Source: Punica granatum
Taxonomy: Eukaryota; Streptophyta; Magnoliopsida; Myrtales; Lythraceae
Assembly: GCF_007655135.1 (NCBI RefSeq)
Contig: NC_045128.1
Coordinates: 17,934,230-17,998,229 of the forward strand
DNA: 64,000 nucleotides
Reading direction: 5' to 3'
The first letter of the stretch is position 1; each line of letters begins with the position of its first letter. A program made the translations under genes and the position numbers. Below, in pieces: positions 1 through 12,200 of the stretch. The notes under the pieces are model-generated. The model ran no database searches and was not told the DNA's origin. It worked only from the letters and a program-made list of their open reading frames with translations.

Positions 1-607
1 TCACCTATCCTCATGGGACTTGGCTCCTCGAGCATTCCCTAGGATGGCTACGCATGCCTACTCGCAATTAGGGAAAACATACTTATGTGACCTCAGTCAA
101 GGTTTAACCACTCCAGAGTGGTGATGACTACATTCCCGAAAATAAATGTCATCCACACGCGACACCCCATGGGTCGCGTGCGGGACAAAAGGGATTTTCC
201 CATGGGTCCACCCCATATTTCTTACCGTATATTCCACCGCACAGTCGCCTAACACACCATCTTCTTTGTCATCTTTTACAGGGACACGCCGGTCATAGGC
301 GAAGAGTGATGCACAGACTCACGCCTTTCCGAGAACTCCTCTCGAGCCTCCTCCCTTATACTTTGACAGGGAAGGGGCTCGGCACGGAGGTACCCCCTAC
401 AAAGCTAAAGACAAAAACAACTGAGCAAGCCATATGTCATCAACGCAACCATTTGAGTTGACATTGACGACATGAGATGGCCAGGGGCGACAGTTGCACA
501 AACCGCCCACCACAAGTCACATCGACGATAAAGACCGGGACATTCGCGTTCAACACTTGCACCGAGACCACCTCGGACATCATCCACCTACGATAAGCAT
601 TTCCAAG

Positions 608-772
608 CGACGTACATTAGGGCATCCCCGGTTGAAGTTCGCACTAGCACAACCTCAGCAAGCGACGTACACTGGGGCATCCTCGGTTGAAGTTCGCGCC
701 AACACAACCTCGGCAAGCGACGTACACTGGGGCCTCCCTGGTTGAAGTTCGCCCCGAGGTCGCCATAGTGGG
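608..772 (+). repeat. 55-bp tandem repeat, 3 copies
   Basis: Three direct copies begin with 'cgacgtaca' at 608, 663 and 718 and share 'ggttgaagttcgc'. The third copy is truncated after about 45 bp. The repeat lies in the 3' UTR of E1. Confidence 0.8.
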
Positions 773-2914
773 TCACTCCAGCAAGTGACGTTGGAACGCT
801 CCTAGTTATTTGCGTCAAGACCAGGCCTCCTCCACAACAAGCACCAGGACAACCCCGGCCACTGATTCCCTATGGCAATTTTGTATTTTTCTTCTAGACA
901 ATAGGGGAATTCACCTGAAGAGATTACAAGGGCAAATGACACGAAGTTCAAATTTCGAGTGCACGGGAGTCAAACTTCCAAGAAAGCCCGTCCTCACAAA
1001 ATAGGGCTAGCAACACACAACAAGTCTCCACGAGGCGAAGCACACCAAAGTGGCCTCGACAATCCAAAGTCGAGGAGTTCCAAACAAAGACACAGGGCAC
1101 AAAACAAACCCCAGCTGCAAGAAAAAAACAGAGCGAAAAAAAAGAGCGGAAAAACTCGCCAATGAAGAGAGAGAGAAAAAGAAGCGGGAAAAACCCGCCA
1201 ACCAACAAAACAGGGTAACGCCGACGTTCACCAAAAGCACCGGCACCGCCAATTCAAAAGCAGTCAATAAACCCCGAAACAAAAAAAAGGGAAGCAGTAG
1301 ACACCACTCCTCGATGGAGACAGAACACAATACACTCGGAGGTTGAATCCTTCGAACCCTTTGCCCTTGCAAATTCGAGAGATAAAAGAATCGAGCCCGC
1401 TAGGTTGAAAACCCCTTTTGGGGGCGGCCTAGGCAAAAGTTAGGGCAAAAGAGAGGCACGACCGGAAACCCTTTGGGGCGGTCATGGCAAAAGGAGAGCT
1501 TTTCCCCTTTAGGTTGAGAGGTACGGCCCCGAGGTGGGTGACCAAAGCAAAAGGAGAGTTAAATGAGAGATCGATAAAAACTGCCCCCTAGTCTCTCGCA
1601 CATTGTGCGGACAAGGGATCCTCAAGGGAAGTGGCCAGTTTATCAATTTCAACACGATCCCCGATCAACTCTCCAATACCATTCAACCGCCCAAGAGGGA
1701 ACCTTCCTCAAGCACAGTGGGTAACTGAATACGCCGTCCAAGCAGTTCAGTACAACCTACACAACAGAAGGACGAAAGAAAATGGGGGTACATCTCACTG
1801 CAGGCGTGAACCCGTGTATCCTTTTAGCTTGAGGCAACGTGCTTCCCAAGTTTTCTCTTTTCTCTTTGTCATTGCATAACTCCAAATGGGCCACAGCCAC
1901 CCTTCAACAGGCTATCACAGAGCCAAAATCCCAGACATCCCTCTCTGACCAAATCTGAACAGAAAATCCCCAAACGAGTAGCAAATGCAGCCGCTCTTCG
2001 GTACCCTATTGAGAAGGGTTCAAAGCCGACGGGCGCGTCGAACAACCGATAGAGCTGCTAGGACATTGTCGGGGATGTCTCGATATGCCCAATACATAGC
2101 TAACGAGAGCCCCTGGAGGCCTCGCATCTAGGCCTCCGAGAACGGGACCTACTTACACTGTCAAAGCAAAAATCTTCATGGGTTGCTCAGGCAGCCCAAA
2201 ACTGAAGATTTGCGTGTCACAACAACATTTTCATGCTTACCTGTGTCCATCACTTGTTAGTATTTCTCTTATGATTTACTAGTAATGTCAGGATCACAGG
2301 TATCACAAATATCGAATGAACTACGACAGACTCTGATTCCCGGTCCCACGAGATACGTAGGCGCTCTGTCTTAGAGCTCGAGTCTCGCAATACAAGACAC
2401 CGACTTTCGACGAACTTCTTGCAGGTCAAAGCATGACCGCCCAAGCAGCGGAGCTGGCCTCCAGCAAAGCACAATCATTCCTCAGCAGCAAAGCCGGTTT
2501 CCGGCAGCCCAACAGGTAACCGCCTAGCGACGAGCTCGGCTTTCGGCAGATCAAACACATCACTGCCACAGAGGTAAGGCTTCAGTGAAACGACTTCGTC
2601 CCAACATCAACGCCTGCCTCAAACAAATCAGCGCTCCTTGGAAGATGTCTCCCCAAGATCGATTCATCTCTACTTCATGTGACGGATGACAATCTCAACC
2701 CAAGAGGAGAATCTTCAAAGTAGCACTCCAGGTACTCAGTTGCATCGCAATCAGTTGGCAAGTAATGAAGCATTCTGCCACAACATTGATTGCAGCACGG
2801 ACAAGATCAGTGATGGAGGAATCACAATGATTTCTTCCGCACCTCACGCAACTCCCCAGCGTTTGCATTTACTTTCTGCAAGCATTTTCATCCTGCAATG
2901 CATCCCATGCAACT

Positions 2915-3826
2915 TTACTTTTCTACTCAGGGGTCCGTCCCCTTCGGGTACGTCCCGACTACTTTTCTGCTCAGGGGTCCGTCCCCTTCGGGTACGTCCC
3001 GATTACTTTTCTGCTCAGGGGTCCATCCCCTTCGGGTACGTCCCGACTACTTTTCCCTGCACCATGCAACCCGCCGGGCAAAACGCCCCGCACCCCGCAA
3101 GTCCATTGGGTAGGCGCCTTTGAACCATGTTGTTCATTCGGTATGCGCCCCGTGCATGTTGTAAACCTTTCGAGTACGTCCCGACTACTTTTCTGCTCAG
3201 GGGTCCGTCCCCTTTCGGGTACGTCCCGACTATTTTTCTGCTCAAGGGTCCGTCCCCTTCGGGTACGTCTCGACTACTTTTCTGCACAGGGGTCCGTCCC
3301 CTTCGAGTATGTCCCGACTACTTTTCCCTGCAACATGCAACCCGCCGGGCAAAACGCCCCGCACCCCGCAAGTCCATTGGGTAGGCGCCTTTGAACCATG
3401 TTCTTCATTCGGTATGCGCCCCGTGCATATTGCAAACCTTTCGAGTACGTCTCGACTACTTTTCTGCTCAGGGGTCCGTCCCCTTCGGGTACGTCCCAAC
3501 TACTTTTCTACACAGGGGTCCGTCCCCTTCGGCTACGTCCCGACTACTTTTCTGCACAGGGGTCCATCCCCTTCGGGTACGTCCCGACTACTTTTCTGCT
3601 CAGGGGTCTGTCCTCTTCGGGTACTTCCCGACTACTTTTCTACACAGGGGTCCGTACCCTTCGAGTAGGTCCCGACTACTTTTCTGCTCAGGGGTCCGTC
3701 CCCTTCGGGTACGTCCCAACTACTTTTCTGCACAGGGTCCGTCCCCTTCGGGTCCGTCCCGACTTTAAACTTCTGTTTAGGGGTCCGTCCCCTCGAGTCT
3801 GTCTCGACTTTTACATTTCTGCATCA
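2915..3826 (+). repeat. 44-bp tandem array with larger repeat unit
   Basis: About 15 copies of a 44-bp unit (ctcaggggtccgtcccc..., then tcgggtacgtcccgac, then tacttttctg) lie in three blocks: about 2926-3055, 3170-3330 and 3445-3800. The blocks are separated by two near-identical spacers of about 130 bp (3060-3175 and 3332-3450) that begin with 'atgcaacccgccgggc'. This gives a second period of roughly 275 bp. The last copies are degraded. 44 is not a multiple of three and the array has no start or frame conservation, so the short ORFs crossing it are not genes. It lies 150 bp upstream of the E1 polypurine tract. Confidence 0.92.
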
Positions 3827-3955
3827 GGTATAACATCCCCACATATCCAAAGTAGGAGGGAGAAGACTATTATCGGAAGTTCTATATCGATCATTAATAT
3901 TAAATTGGGGTGCTTCTGAAGTCTTTGGCTGCATCCTCTACTCGAGCATGTAGTC

Positions 3956-3969
3956 AAAGAGGGACAAGC
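3956..3969 (+). other. Polypurine tract of E1
   Basis: The purine-rich run 'aaagagggacaagc' directly precedes the LTR start TGTCAGCACC. The E2 element has 'aaagaggggcaagc' at the same place on the other strand. This is the expected primer for plus-strand DNA synthesis, and it shows that the LTR at 3970 is a 3' LTR. Confidence 0.8.
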
Positions 3970-5582
3970 TGTCAGCACCCCATTTTGGCTCACCTTTCCA
4001 AACAACGATATCAGCAATGGTCCAGATTATGACTTCAGCAGGAATACAGAAAACGGCTCGGCAGAGCAAGAAATCACTATTCATCCTCAAGTCGACAAAA
4101 TTGAGCAGAAGACATGCACATGCTACAGAAGGACTCCAAGGGTCACCAAAGGGTAACAGAGTGACTAGAGAGCTCAACAATGTCCAAAACCGGCATTTTT
4201 AGTTTATCACATAGATAGTCCTATTTTCCGATAGTTCACTCGATCATCGGAAGATAGCCAATATTGGACTCCAAAAATCCACTCCAACGCCAAATAGATG
4301 AAAAGTGTCCCCAAAGGCATTTTGCAAATCATCTGCTCTATACAGAACAACTTTCTGTATAAAGACAACTTTTCAATGGAAGTCCAAAAATGCCGGTTTC
4401 TCGGAGAAAAGTTAATTCCAAATATCAGATGCAGCCATGCCCCACAATCATACAGAGCACGAGCAATGCTTCAGATTGTCTTTTGGAAGCCATACAGACA
4501 CTCTGAATGACTTCCGAGCGACAAAACGGGCATACCCCTCTTCGGAAGAGCATAACCGAAGACTGGTGTGATGGAATTACGGCAAACGAAGTTCACACTA
4601 CATTGCCCTAAAAACTCCAGCGAACATTCGCAATTGGGCAAAACAGACAGCAAAGCCCTTCTTGGTTTTCCGAGTAACCTCCGAAAGCACAAAAGACCAT
4701 TTTCAGAGGAAATCCATATCCAGAGGTCCTCTTTGGGGAAACTGGACGCCGGATGCTTACCTTACACAATGCTAGCCTTCTCAAGGCTCAATGTGGAATC
4801 GTCGGAATGACTCACGCAACTCATCTAGACCCCTCGAGCAATCCTTTAAGGGACTCAGATGCACTTTTCATATCCTTAGAGGCCCAATCTCGGCAAACAG
4901 AGATCACAGTGATCTCCGGATCGCCCAAGAAACTCAGAAAGCAATCTGAGAAATCCAGTTTCGGCCTCCTAGGACATCTCCGGCTCCATATTTGCATTAC
5001 CGGCTTAAAGGTCAAGTGCCCACGTAATTTGACAATTTATGTCAAAATGACCGACGTGGGATGCAGATGCAAGATATGCTGTCATAAGTGGGTAACCTCG
5101 TTCTAAATGCTTAAAAGGAGAAAAACCGACTTCCGAGCCTCATACAGACATTTGGCAATTTCTCACGGAAAATGCCAATCTCGGACTCTTCAAACCCATT
5201 TCCTCGCGTATATCGATAATTCGACATTCAATTCAAACCACGAACTTTGAATGCGCGATCAATCAAGACCCGAGCTTTTTCCCGGTTTCTCCTCTTCGGT
5301 CGTGGGACTCACGGGCTACCCAAGATGAGTCACCCTTTTGCGCTAGAAGCTTCTTCTTCTTCTTCTTCAATGCAAGAAGACAACTTGCCCTCTCTTACCC
5401 AAAATATCTTGGAGAGGTTGAAGACAACACTCAACTTCTCATCAATGCTCATCAATGTCTTATCTCTTCTTCATTAATGCAATGGAAGAAGATGAGGCTT
5501 GATATTTTCTTAATCAAATCGAAATTTGCTAAGCATGGGGGTTAAGAGCACTTGCTTTTGCTAATTGTGTCATTAGATTTGC

Positions 5583-5590
5583 CTATAAAT
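5583..5590 (+). promoter_or_regulatory. Putative LTR TATA box (E1 LTR)
   Basis: 'ctataaat' sits about 1.6 kb into the LTR and is followed by pyrimidine-rich 'ctctctccaacc'. The same arrangement occurs in the other LTRs of the window, so it probably marks the LTR transcription start. Transcription itself cannot be seen from sequence. Confidence 0.5.
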
Positions 5591-8500
5591 GGCCCAAAAG
5601 TGATTAAGATAAGGACTTCTCCTCTTACACACTCTCTCCAACCTTTCTCCTTCAAGAAATCCTCTCAAACTCCATAGCCAAGAACACTCAAGAACCAGCA
5701 AATTTCAGCACTTAGAAAGAAAAGAAAAGAGAACCGAAAAGATCCAAAGAGAGCCTTGAGTTCTTAAGTCGGAAGCCAATGTTCATCATCTCGACTTAAG
5801 CTCAAAAATTCTCAAACTCCATATCCCACTCATTTTGGACCCATGGAGTTCATTGGTGAAGTTGGTTTTTCCATTTGAAGTCTTTAAATTATTGTTTCAG
5901 GTCATTTAGTACATTTCGGGTGAAGAATCGTTACTCTCGGGTGAATAGTGCCAGCCGTGTGCCAGCCGTGCGCCCGCCTGCACGCCCGCGCCCGCCCCGC
6001 GCGCCTGCCGTGCACTCCAGCCGCAAGCCCGTGCGCCTAGCTCCTCGAACATGCATTGCCTTGCACCCGAGCACTCTTCCAAGCGTTCAACCGAGTCACC
6101 CGACTCTTTCCTCGTATCTTGAGGCAAGGTATAACATTCTCGACTTAGAGAAGTTAGAACCTTTTACGTTATTTGCATGGCTATGGAGTATTATGGTGTT
6201 TTATGCATGTTTAAATTGCAAGATTTAACTTTTATACACTTTTATGTTATGTTATGCATGTTTACCACTTTATAACTTGCTAGCATGTCGGAAAAAGGTT
6301 TGGATTGTCGTTTGGAAGACCATCCCGACCCGGAAATGGCAAGCAAGCTCACGGCCAAGTCTCTAAATGGGATGGCCGAGACTTAAGTTGCTCTTTTCCG
6401 GTTAAGTGGTCTCCTTAGCCCGATCCAAGTTATTTTCCGAGTTTATTTTGTTGTTCTTGCATGCATGAAGCCGGTATTATTTTATCGATTCTTTAAATAA
6501 CATGTTTGTGAATGTTTGCATGTTTAAATGAGTTAATCAAATCATGGTAATACCGGTATTATTCATCATGTTTGATGTTTGAGCATTTGAAAATGATTAA
6601 ACCAAGACAAGGAAATCATTTGTGATTTGAATCGACCCATGAGAGTATTCGGCCATCCTTGACAAGGTGAAGCCGAGGGCTTCTTGGCCTTTTTGGATCA
6701 AAAATGATTTCCTTATCTCGAGTTTAATTCATTTCTCGGATTGTATGAAATTGTAATTTCGATATTTCCACGATTCCCAGGTTAAAACATCGTTTAAAAC
6801 CCTTTTTAAAACAAACATGCATGGGTTTGGGTATCGAGGACTCATTCGGATCCATTCGGTTATAAGGGTATTGTTGGTTATTCAACCGAATTATCCTTGA
6901 TCATTATGGATTCGTTTTGGTCGTCGAATCACGAATCGCTTTCACAATTAATGCATTCGGCACAACCCTTAAGCATTAATTCCACGAACGGGTTAATCGG
7001 GACGTTCACACGATTAATTCATTCAATTTAAACGACTTTGCACGAATTGGACATTAATTTGTAACTCGTGTCGACGAATTACAAAACGGTGTTAATGCCC
7101 TTTTCAAAACCCTCATACTTTCAAATCCGTATTGTGTTGTTCTCCTTTTTCTGAAAACAAATTTTCAAAACAGGGGCAAGAACATCATTTTGTGATTTAC
7201 CGTCATCTTAGCATCGTTTAAGATGTCAGTTGGGTATTCTGTATCAAAATACAATTACCGGACTAATCATTTCACTCGACTTAACCAAATCCTAGAAAAT
7301 GGTTAGGCGGAACTCTACGTTTCAAATCTAGAGTCAAAATACAAGTTTGGATCAATTCAGTGGTAATTCAGTGTCACAACACCAAATCACTGTTGTCAGC
7401 ACCCCATTTTGGACCACCGGCTTCCTACACGAGAATCTCCGACCAAAGCCCGGGTTACTATTCATCACCCGACGATCAGAGGCGAACATGCGGGCACAGA
7501 GACGTGAATTACAGGAGAAAAGCAGGGTGCACTAAAAAGGCAGAGGAGAGCCATCAAAAGAACAGACAAACAAGGAACCCCGAAAATAGCGGAGCCGACA
7601 CTGTGGCACTATTCATTATCGAATCACTGAAATACCGAAAGGTGCCTAATATGGGACTCTAAAAATCCCTCTCAGTGCCAAAGTGACCAACGACACATCC
7701 GGGCGCGTTTCGGGGGCATCCCGCGTAAGCCGGGACACCCCCGATCTCTCACGGACGCTTTTTCTGACAGGGCTCCCGGGGCCCGATCCACTGACAAGTA
7801 AACGGCACCCCAAAATGGGCCTACAGGCACCCAAGGACTACCGGGGTCATGGAACAAGCTTCAGACGACCTTTCGGAACTCTACAGGGTTTCTCGAGGGA
7901 CGTTTCAGTGGTAGCAAACGCCTCCCGGTGAATCTTCGGGGCACATCCACAGAAAACAGAGATCACAGCGATCCCCGAACGCCTCAAGACATTCGGGGAA
8001 CACTGAGAAAGCCCCGGTCACAAGTCCCTAGGTCTTCCCGGGGCAACGGTCTTCGGTCGGGGACGACGAGCCAACGATCCCCCACGAGGCAAAAAGCTCA
8101 CCGACACAAGCACTACAACGCGCAAAAGGAGCAATCGAAGAACAGAGACGGTTAATTCCACTCAGAACGCCCAGAGGGGACAAAACCGACTCTCGAGGCA
8201 CCGAGTCACCCGAACATTCGTTCATACGACATATGGCGATATTAGGCTCATTCAAATTCTCTTCGTTCAAGCATTCCAAATCTATTAATTAATCGGACAT
8301 CGGAGATCGGACGTGCGTTCAATCAAGTCTCGAGCTTTTCCCGGCTTTTCTCTTAGTAGAATGGGGCCCACAGCTCAGCCAAGCCAAGCCTCCAAGCCAC
8401 AGCTCAACCCCAAGCCACGACTCAATCTCCAAGCCACGGCTAAAACCCAAATTCAGTGGCTCAACCCCAAGCCACTTCCCTCCACCACACAATTTGAAAT

Positions 8501-8668
8501 ATCTTCTTACACATATCTCCCATCCATCACTTCCCATCACTTCTCTTCTTGCTTCCCCCACACTCTAAGTGACATTTCCCCATCCTAACCCCTCTTCAAA
8601 ATTCGGCAGCCCCATAATCCCCCTCTAAATCACACTTAATTTCACTAATTTTGCATCATTAGCCTTCC

Positions 8669-8676
8669 TATATAAG
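8669..8676 (+). promoter_or_regulatory. Putative LTR TATA box (S1)
   Basis: 'ctatataa' is followed by 'catcatctctctagctttc'. Equivalent boxes 'cctataagttc' occur at 39680 in S2 and 56971 in the E3 LTR, about 1.3 kb into each LTR. Confidence 0.5.
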
Positions 8677-8883
8677 CCTCTTGGGTCATTAACTTAATCA
8701 CAACTCAACTTCCATCATCTCTCTAGCTTTCTTACTCTAGGAAACCCTCTCCAAGCCCTCTCAAAGTTCAGCATTTTCCAGAAATCGTCCAGCTTTCCCT
8801 CAGCCCGAAACAAAGGCAAAATTGCCGAAAAACTCAATCGTTTTCTGGCGACCGCCACTCAACCCGAACCAAACTTGACCAAA

Positions 8884-9215
8884 CTTTATATCCCACATGT
8901 ATTCGACCTCCCGAGTTCATTTCCAGTGTTAGTTTTGGCATTTGAAGCTTCCAGCATGCAGTTCCAGCCCAGTCCAGAATCGGGTCCCTAGGGAGTTTCC
9001 CGGTTTCTAGGCGAGTTCTTCCTTCCCGACTTATCCGAGCCTCAAAAAAACTTCATACCCCACATGTATTCGACCTCCCGAGTCCATTTCCGGCCTTAGA
9101 TTTTCGTTTGGAAGCTTCTAGCAGTCGGTTTTGCACCTGTCCAGAATCGGGCTCCCTAGACGGTTTCACGGCTTCCCGGGCTTCTTCAACGCCATTCCTT
9201 CCCACGACCATGGCG
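8884..9215 (+). repeat. 166-bp direct duplication in S1
   Basis: 'cccacatgtattcgacctcc' occurs at 8892 and again at 9058. The following sequence is similar too (gaagcttc, then gtccagaatcggg, then cccta). S2 and the E3 LTR show a single, shorter version, so this duplication appears specific to S1. Confidence 0.7.
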
Positions 9216-12200
9216 AGTCGTGCCATCACTTTCTAAGGGTTCCTCATGACCCTCACTCTCCCCCGTGACGAGTTGGTCACGTGCCGAGAGCCGCTCAACC
9301 GCGCAAGACCGCCCTTTTTCACTCTTTTCCTTTACCGGGTTTCCATAGTTTTTTTTATCGGTTTCTCTTTGCATTTCCAGTTGAAATCTGTCGTGCGCAC
9401 GCCATAAGCTGGTCACGAACACCAAGAGCAGTCCCTTAGGAGTCGGAGGAACTTGAGCTAGCTCGGTGCAACACCCGGAGCCCCCTTTGCAGCCGTTTCA
9501 ACCCAAACAGCCCAGTCAGGTCTGTCCCTCTGATTTTCTTTTCTGACCGGAACTTTGCAGGAGTATACAGGTCAGCTCGGGTTGAATCTCACTACAAGCC
9601 ACCTATCACCATGATCCTCAGTCAGTTAGGAGTCCAATGCCACCGACCTTGCATCAAAAGACCACCGGGAGCCTCCTGTGGAGCCGTTTCTTCATCGGGT
9701 GCCAGTCGGGTCTGTTTTGACCCGACTGGGTCTGTCTTTTTTTTACTGACCCTACTTTGTTTTTGATTTCCGGAAAATCTACGCGTGCTCTCCTCCCGAA
9801 ACCACCGCAGACGCGATCCTTGGTCTCTTGGGAATCCAATGCAACTGGCCCCGCACGAAAATTCCATCCCGATCAACCGGTACAGCCCGACAAACCGGAC
9901 TGCCATCGGGTTTGCCGCCGACCCGACTTCATTGATTGGGGTCTGTTCATTCCATGGGGCAGAATCGACTTCCCAAGCCCTTTTTCCGGCTTTCCTCGAC
10001 TTTTCACGCATCCCGGGGCTAGGTATAATCATTCCCAACTCAGAGAAGTTAGGACTTTTACGTTTTCTTTGCGTTTGTGGGGCGATAAGGCGGTCCATGA
10101 CCGATTCGCATGCAAGTTTATGTTTTTATGTGTTTTTACATCGTATTATGCATGTCATCATCGTATATAGTGCTAGCATGTCGGGAAATAGCTTGAATTG
10201 GAGTCGAGAAGACATCGTTGGATCGGGCAAGCCAAAGGAGCCTATCGGCCTCACCCCAAGGGAGGTGGTCGAGAGCCAATCTTGGCATCCTCGGGCCATG
10301 GATGGCCTCCTTTCCCCGACTCAAGTTGTTTCCCGAGTTTTTACATTTTTCACTTCCCATGAGTCAGTGCCGTTTTATCGATTCCTCTAAATATCGTGTT
10401 TGTGCTTGTTTGTATGTCTAATTGCGTTGCTAAGATCATGGCAGCACCGACTATATAAAAAATGTACGTTGTCATCGTGTTTGATGTTTTATGCATGCAA
10501 GAAACGGTCAAAACCGATTCTTGGAATTGATTGTAATCACCATTTTCATTTAATCGTTGGTTTCATGTTAATTCGTATGCTAGATACGTTAATATCGAAC
10601 AATCGTTTCATTGATCCATAACAATTGAGGTTTGAGGTCTCAATCATTAAACCATTCCACAAATGGGAGAAACGGGACGTATCATTCGGTTAATTAAATC
10701 ATCTTGGACTAAATAATTGGATAAATTGATTATTAATTCGTAAGCGCGTCGATGGCTCACGGAACGGCGAGAATGCCATTTTCCTTAAAAAGCCCACAAT
10801 TTCAAAACACCAAGACGTGTAACACGAATAGAATCGACGTCTAGCGAGTACTCGTGTGCAATGACTCGAGTCCGGGCCCAATTTGAGGCGGCTCGAGTCG
10901 GGACGCGCGGGTCCTCCCTAGACTTCTTCGTGTCACACGATCTTCAATTTGTACACGAACATCACACATTTTATTATCCAAGGGCATAATCGTCATTTCG
11001 TGATTCACCGATACCCTAGGCGTTAGGGAGTTGGAAACACCTCGATCTATGGGCGAGAAAGGGCAACCCGTTCGGGTGCGAGTTTCATTCGCACGGCCCA
11101 TTCCGTTCACTTTCGGTGTTTCTATCTTCCTACCGTAGATTCGGTGGTGAACATTTTATTTCAGTTACAAAACACAAAAAATCGGATTAATCATGCATTT
11201 GACTTAATCAAACATTAGATAGTGAATAGGCGGAATACTAGATTCCAATCTAGAGTCAAAACACGAGTTTGGCTAACTCGGTGAATTCGCAGTGTCACCT
11301 CACTGAACAAGAGTATTAAAACAAATGTAATTGGCTTAGAACCCTATTCTAGTCCACCATCTATGTTTGCCTAGGTTAGACACATTGTTTGCTAATCAAC
11401 CCCGGTTAATAACTGATTAAATCACGTACATTCGACTTAGTACACCACTTGTCTGTATTCACCGATATTTGTCAGTTGTTGTCTGTATTTCATCAGTTTA
11501 TCGGTTTTCTTCTGTTTTATTCTTGCTTTTGCTGATTTGTCGTGATTCGGGCTCGAGCCCATAGGTTACGTGTTACACGGGGTCCAACCCCCCAAACCAC
11601 CGAACATGAGGTCCAACGCCTCCTAATTCACCGAGCGTGTGCAACCCGAGTGCGAAATGGGATCTAGCCTCGAGTCACCATCACACTCCAAACATGGCCT
11701 ATATGGAAGGCAATTTGGATTGGATGCGTGAAACGTGTTTAGATATCACCCGAGAGCTCGATCAGTCCAACGGTTACAGTGGGAACTAATCGGTTCTACT
11801 GCAGACCGTCGGTTCGATCGGACCCGACCCCGGGCTCCTTGAGCCCGCGTTGCCTTAATTTATTTATCGGTCATTCAAAACACACGGTGAGCCGGGGCGG
11901 AATATTGACTCAATGCAAACCGATCGGGATCCATTTACTTTATTTAGTCGTATTCTGTAATTATTCGAGTGTACATTGTGAGGATCTTATCTGAACACTC
12001 ACTCATTCATTTGTAAGGATCCCTGATCGGCGAGCGAGAGGTCCGAGTGTCGAACCGGTCAAGTCGGTCTATTGTTACCAAGAGATGAGTAAACTCGAAT
12101 TCTCGCGGTTTCGGTTCGCACAGGGAATCGACCATCACGGTTCAATGAACTGTAACGCTAAGATAGTGAACCAATTCCTCGACGCACAAGCCTACTCATC

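Larger units (their letters stand above)
1..3969 (+). mobile_element. 3' UTR of LTR element E1 (partial)
   Basis: This is the untranslated stretch between the integrase gene, which lies off the left edge, and the 3' LTR that starts at 3970. It has no credible open frame. Two blocks match the same zone of the minus-strand element E2: 1350-1560 resembles 46680-46900 reversed, and 1880-1945 resembles 46316-46390 reversed. Both blocks contain phrases such as 'cctaggcaaaag' and 'cacccttcaa'. A polypurine tract and LTR follow directly. At 3.97 kb or more it is over twice as long as the E2 counterpart (about 1.8 kb), largely because of extra repeats. Small ORFs here look like chance frames. Confidence 0.75.

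Noticed and set aside
2686..3919. Overlapping ORFs with repeated peptide phrases (up to 173 residues)
   Set aside because: The repeated phrases come from the 44-bp array, which can be read in all frames; it is a 3' UTR repeat.
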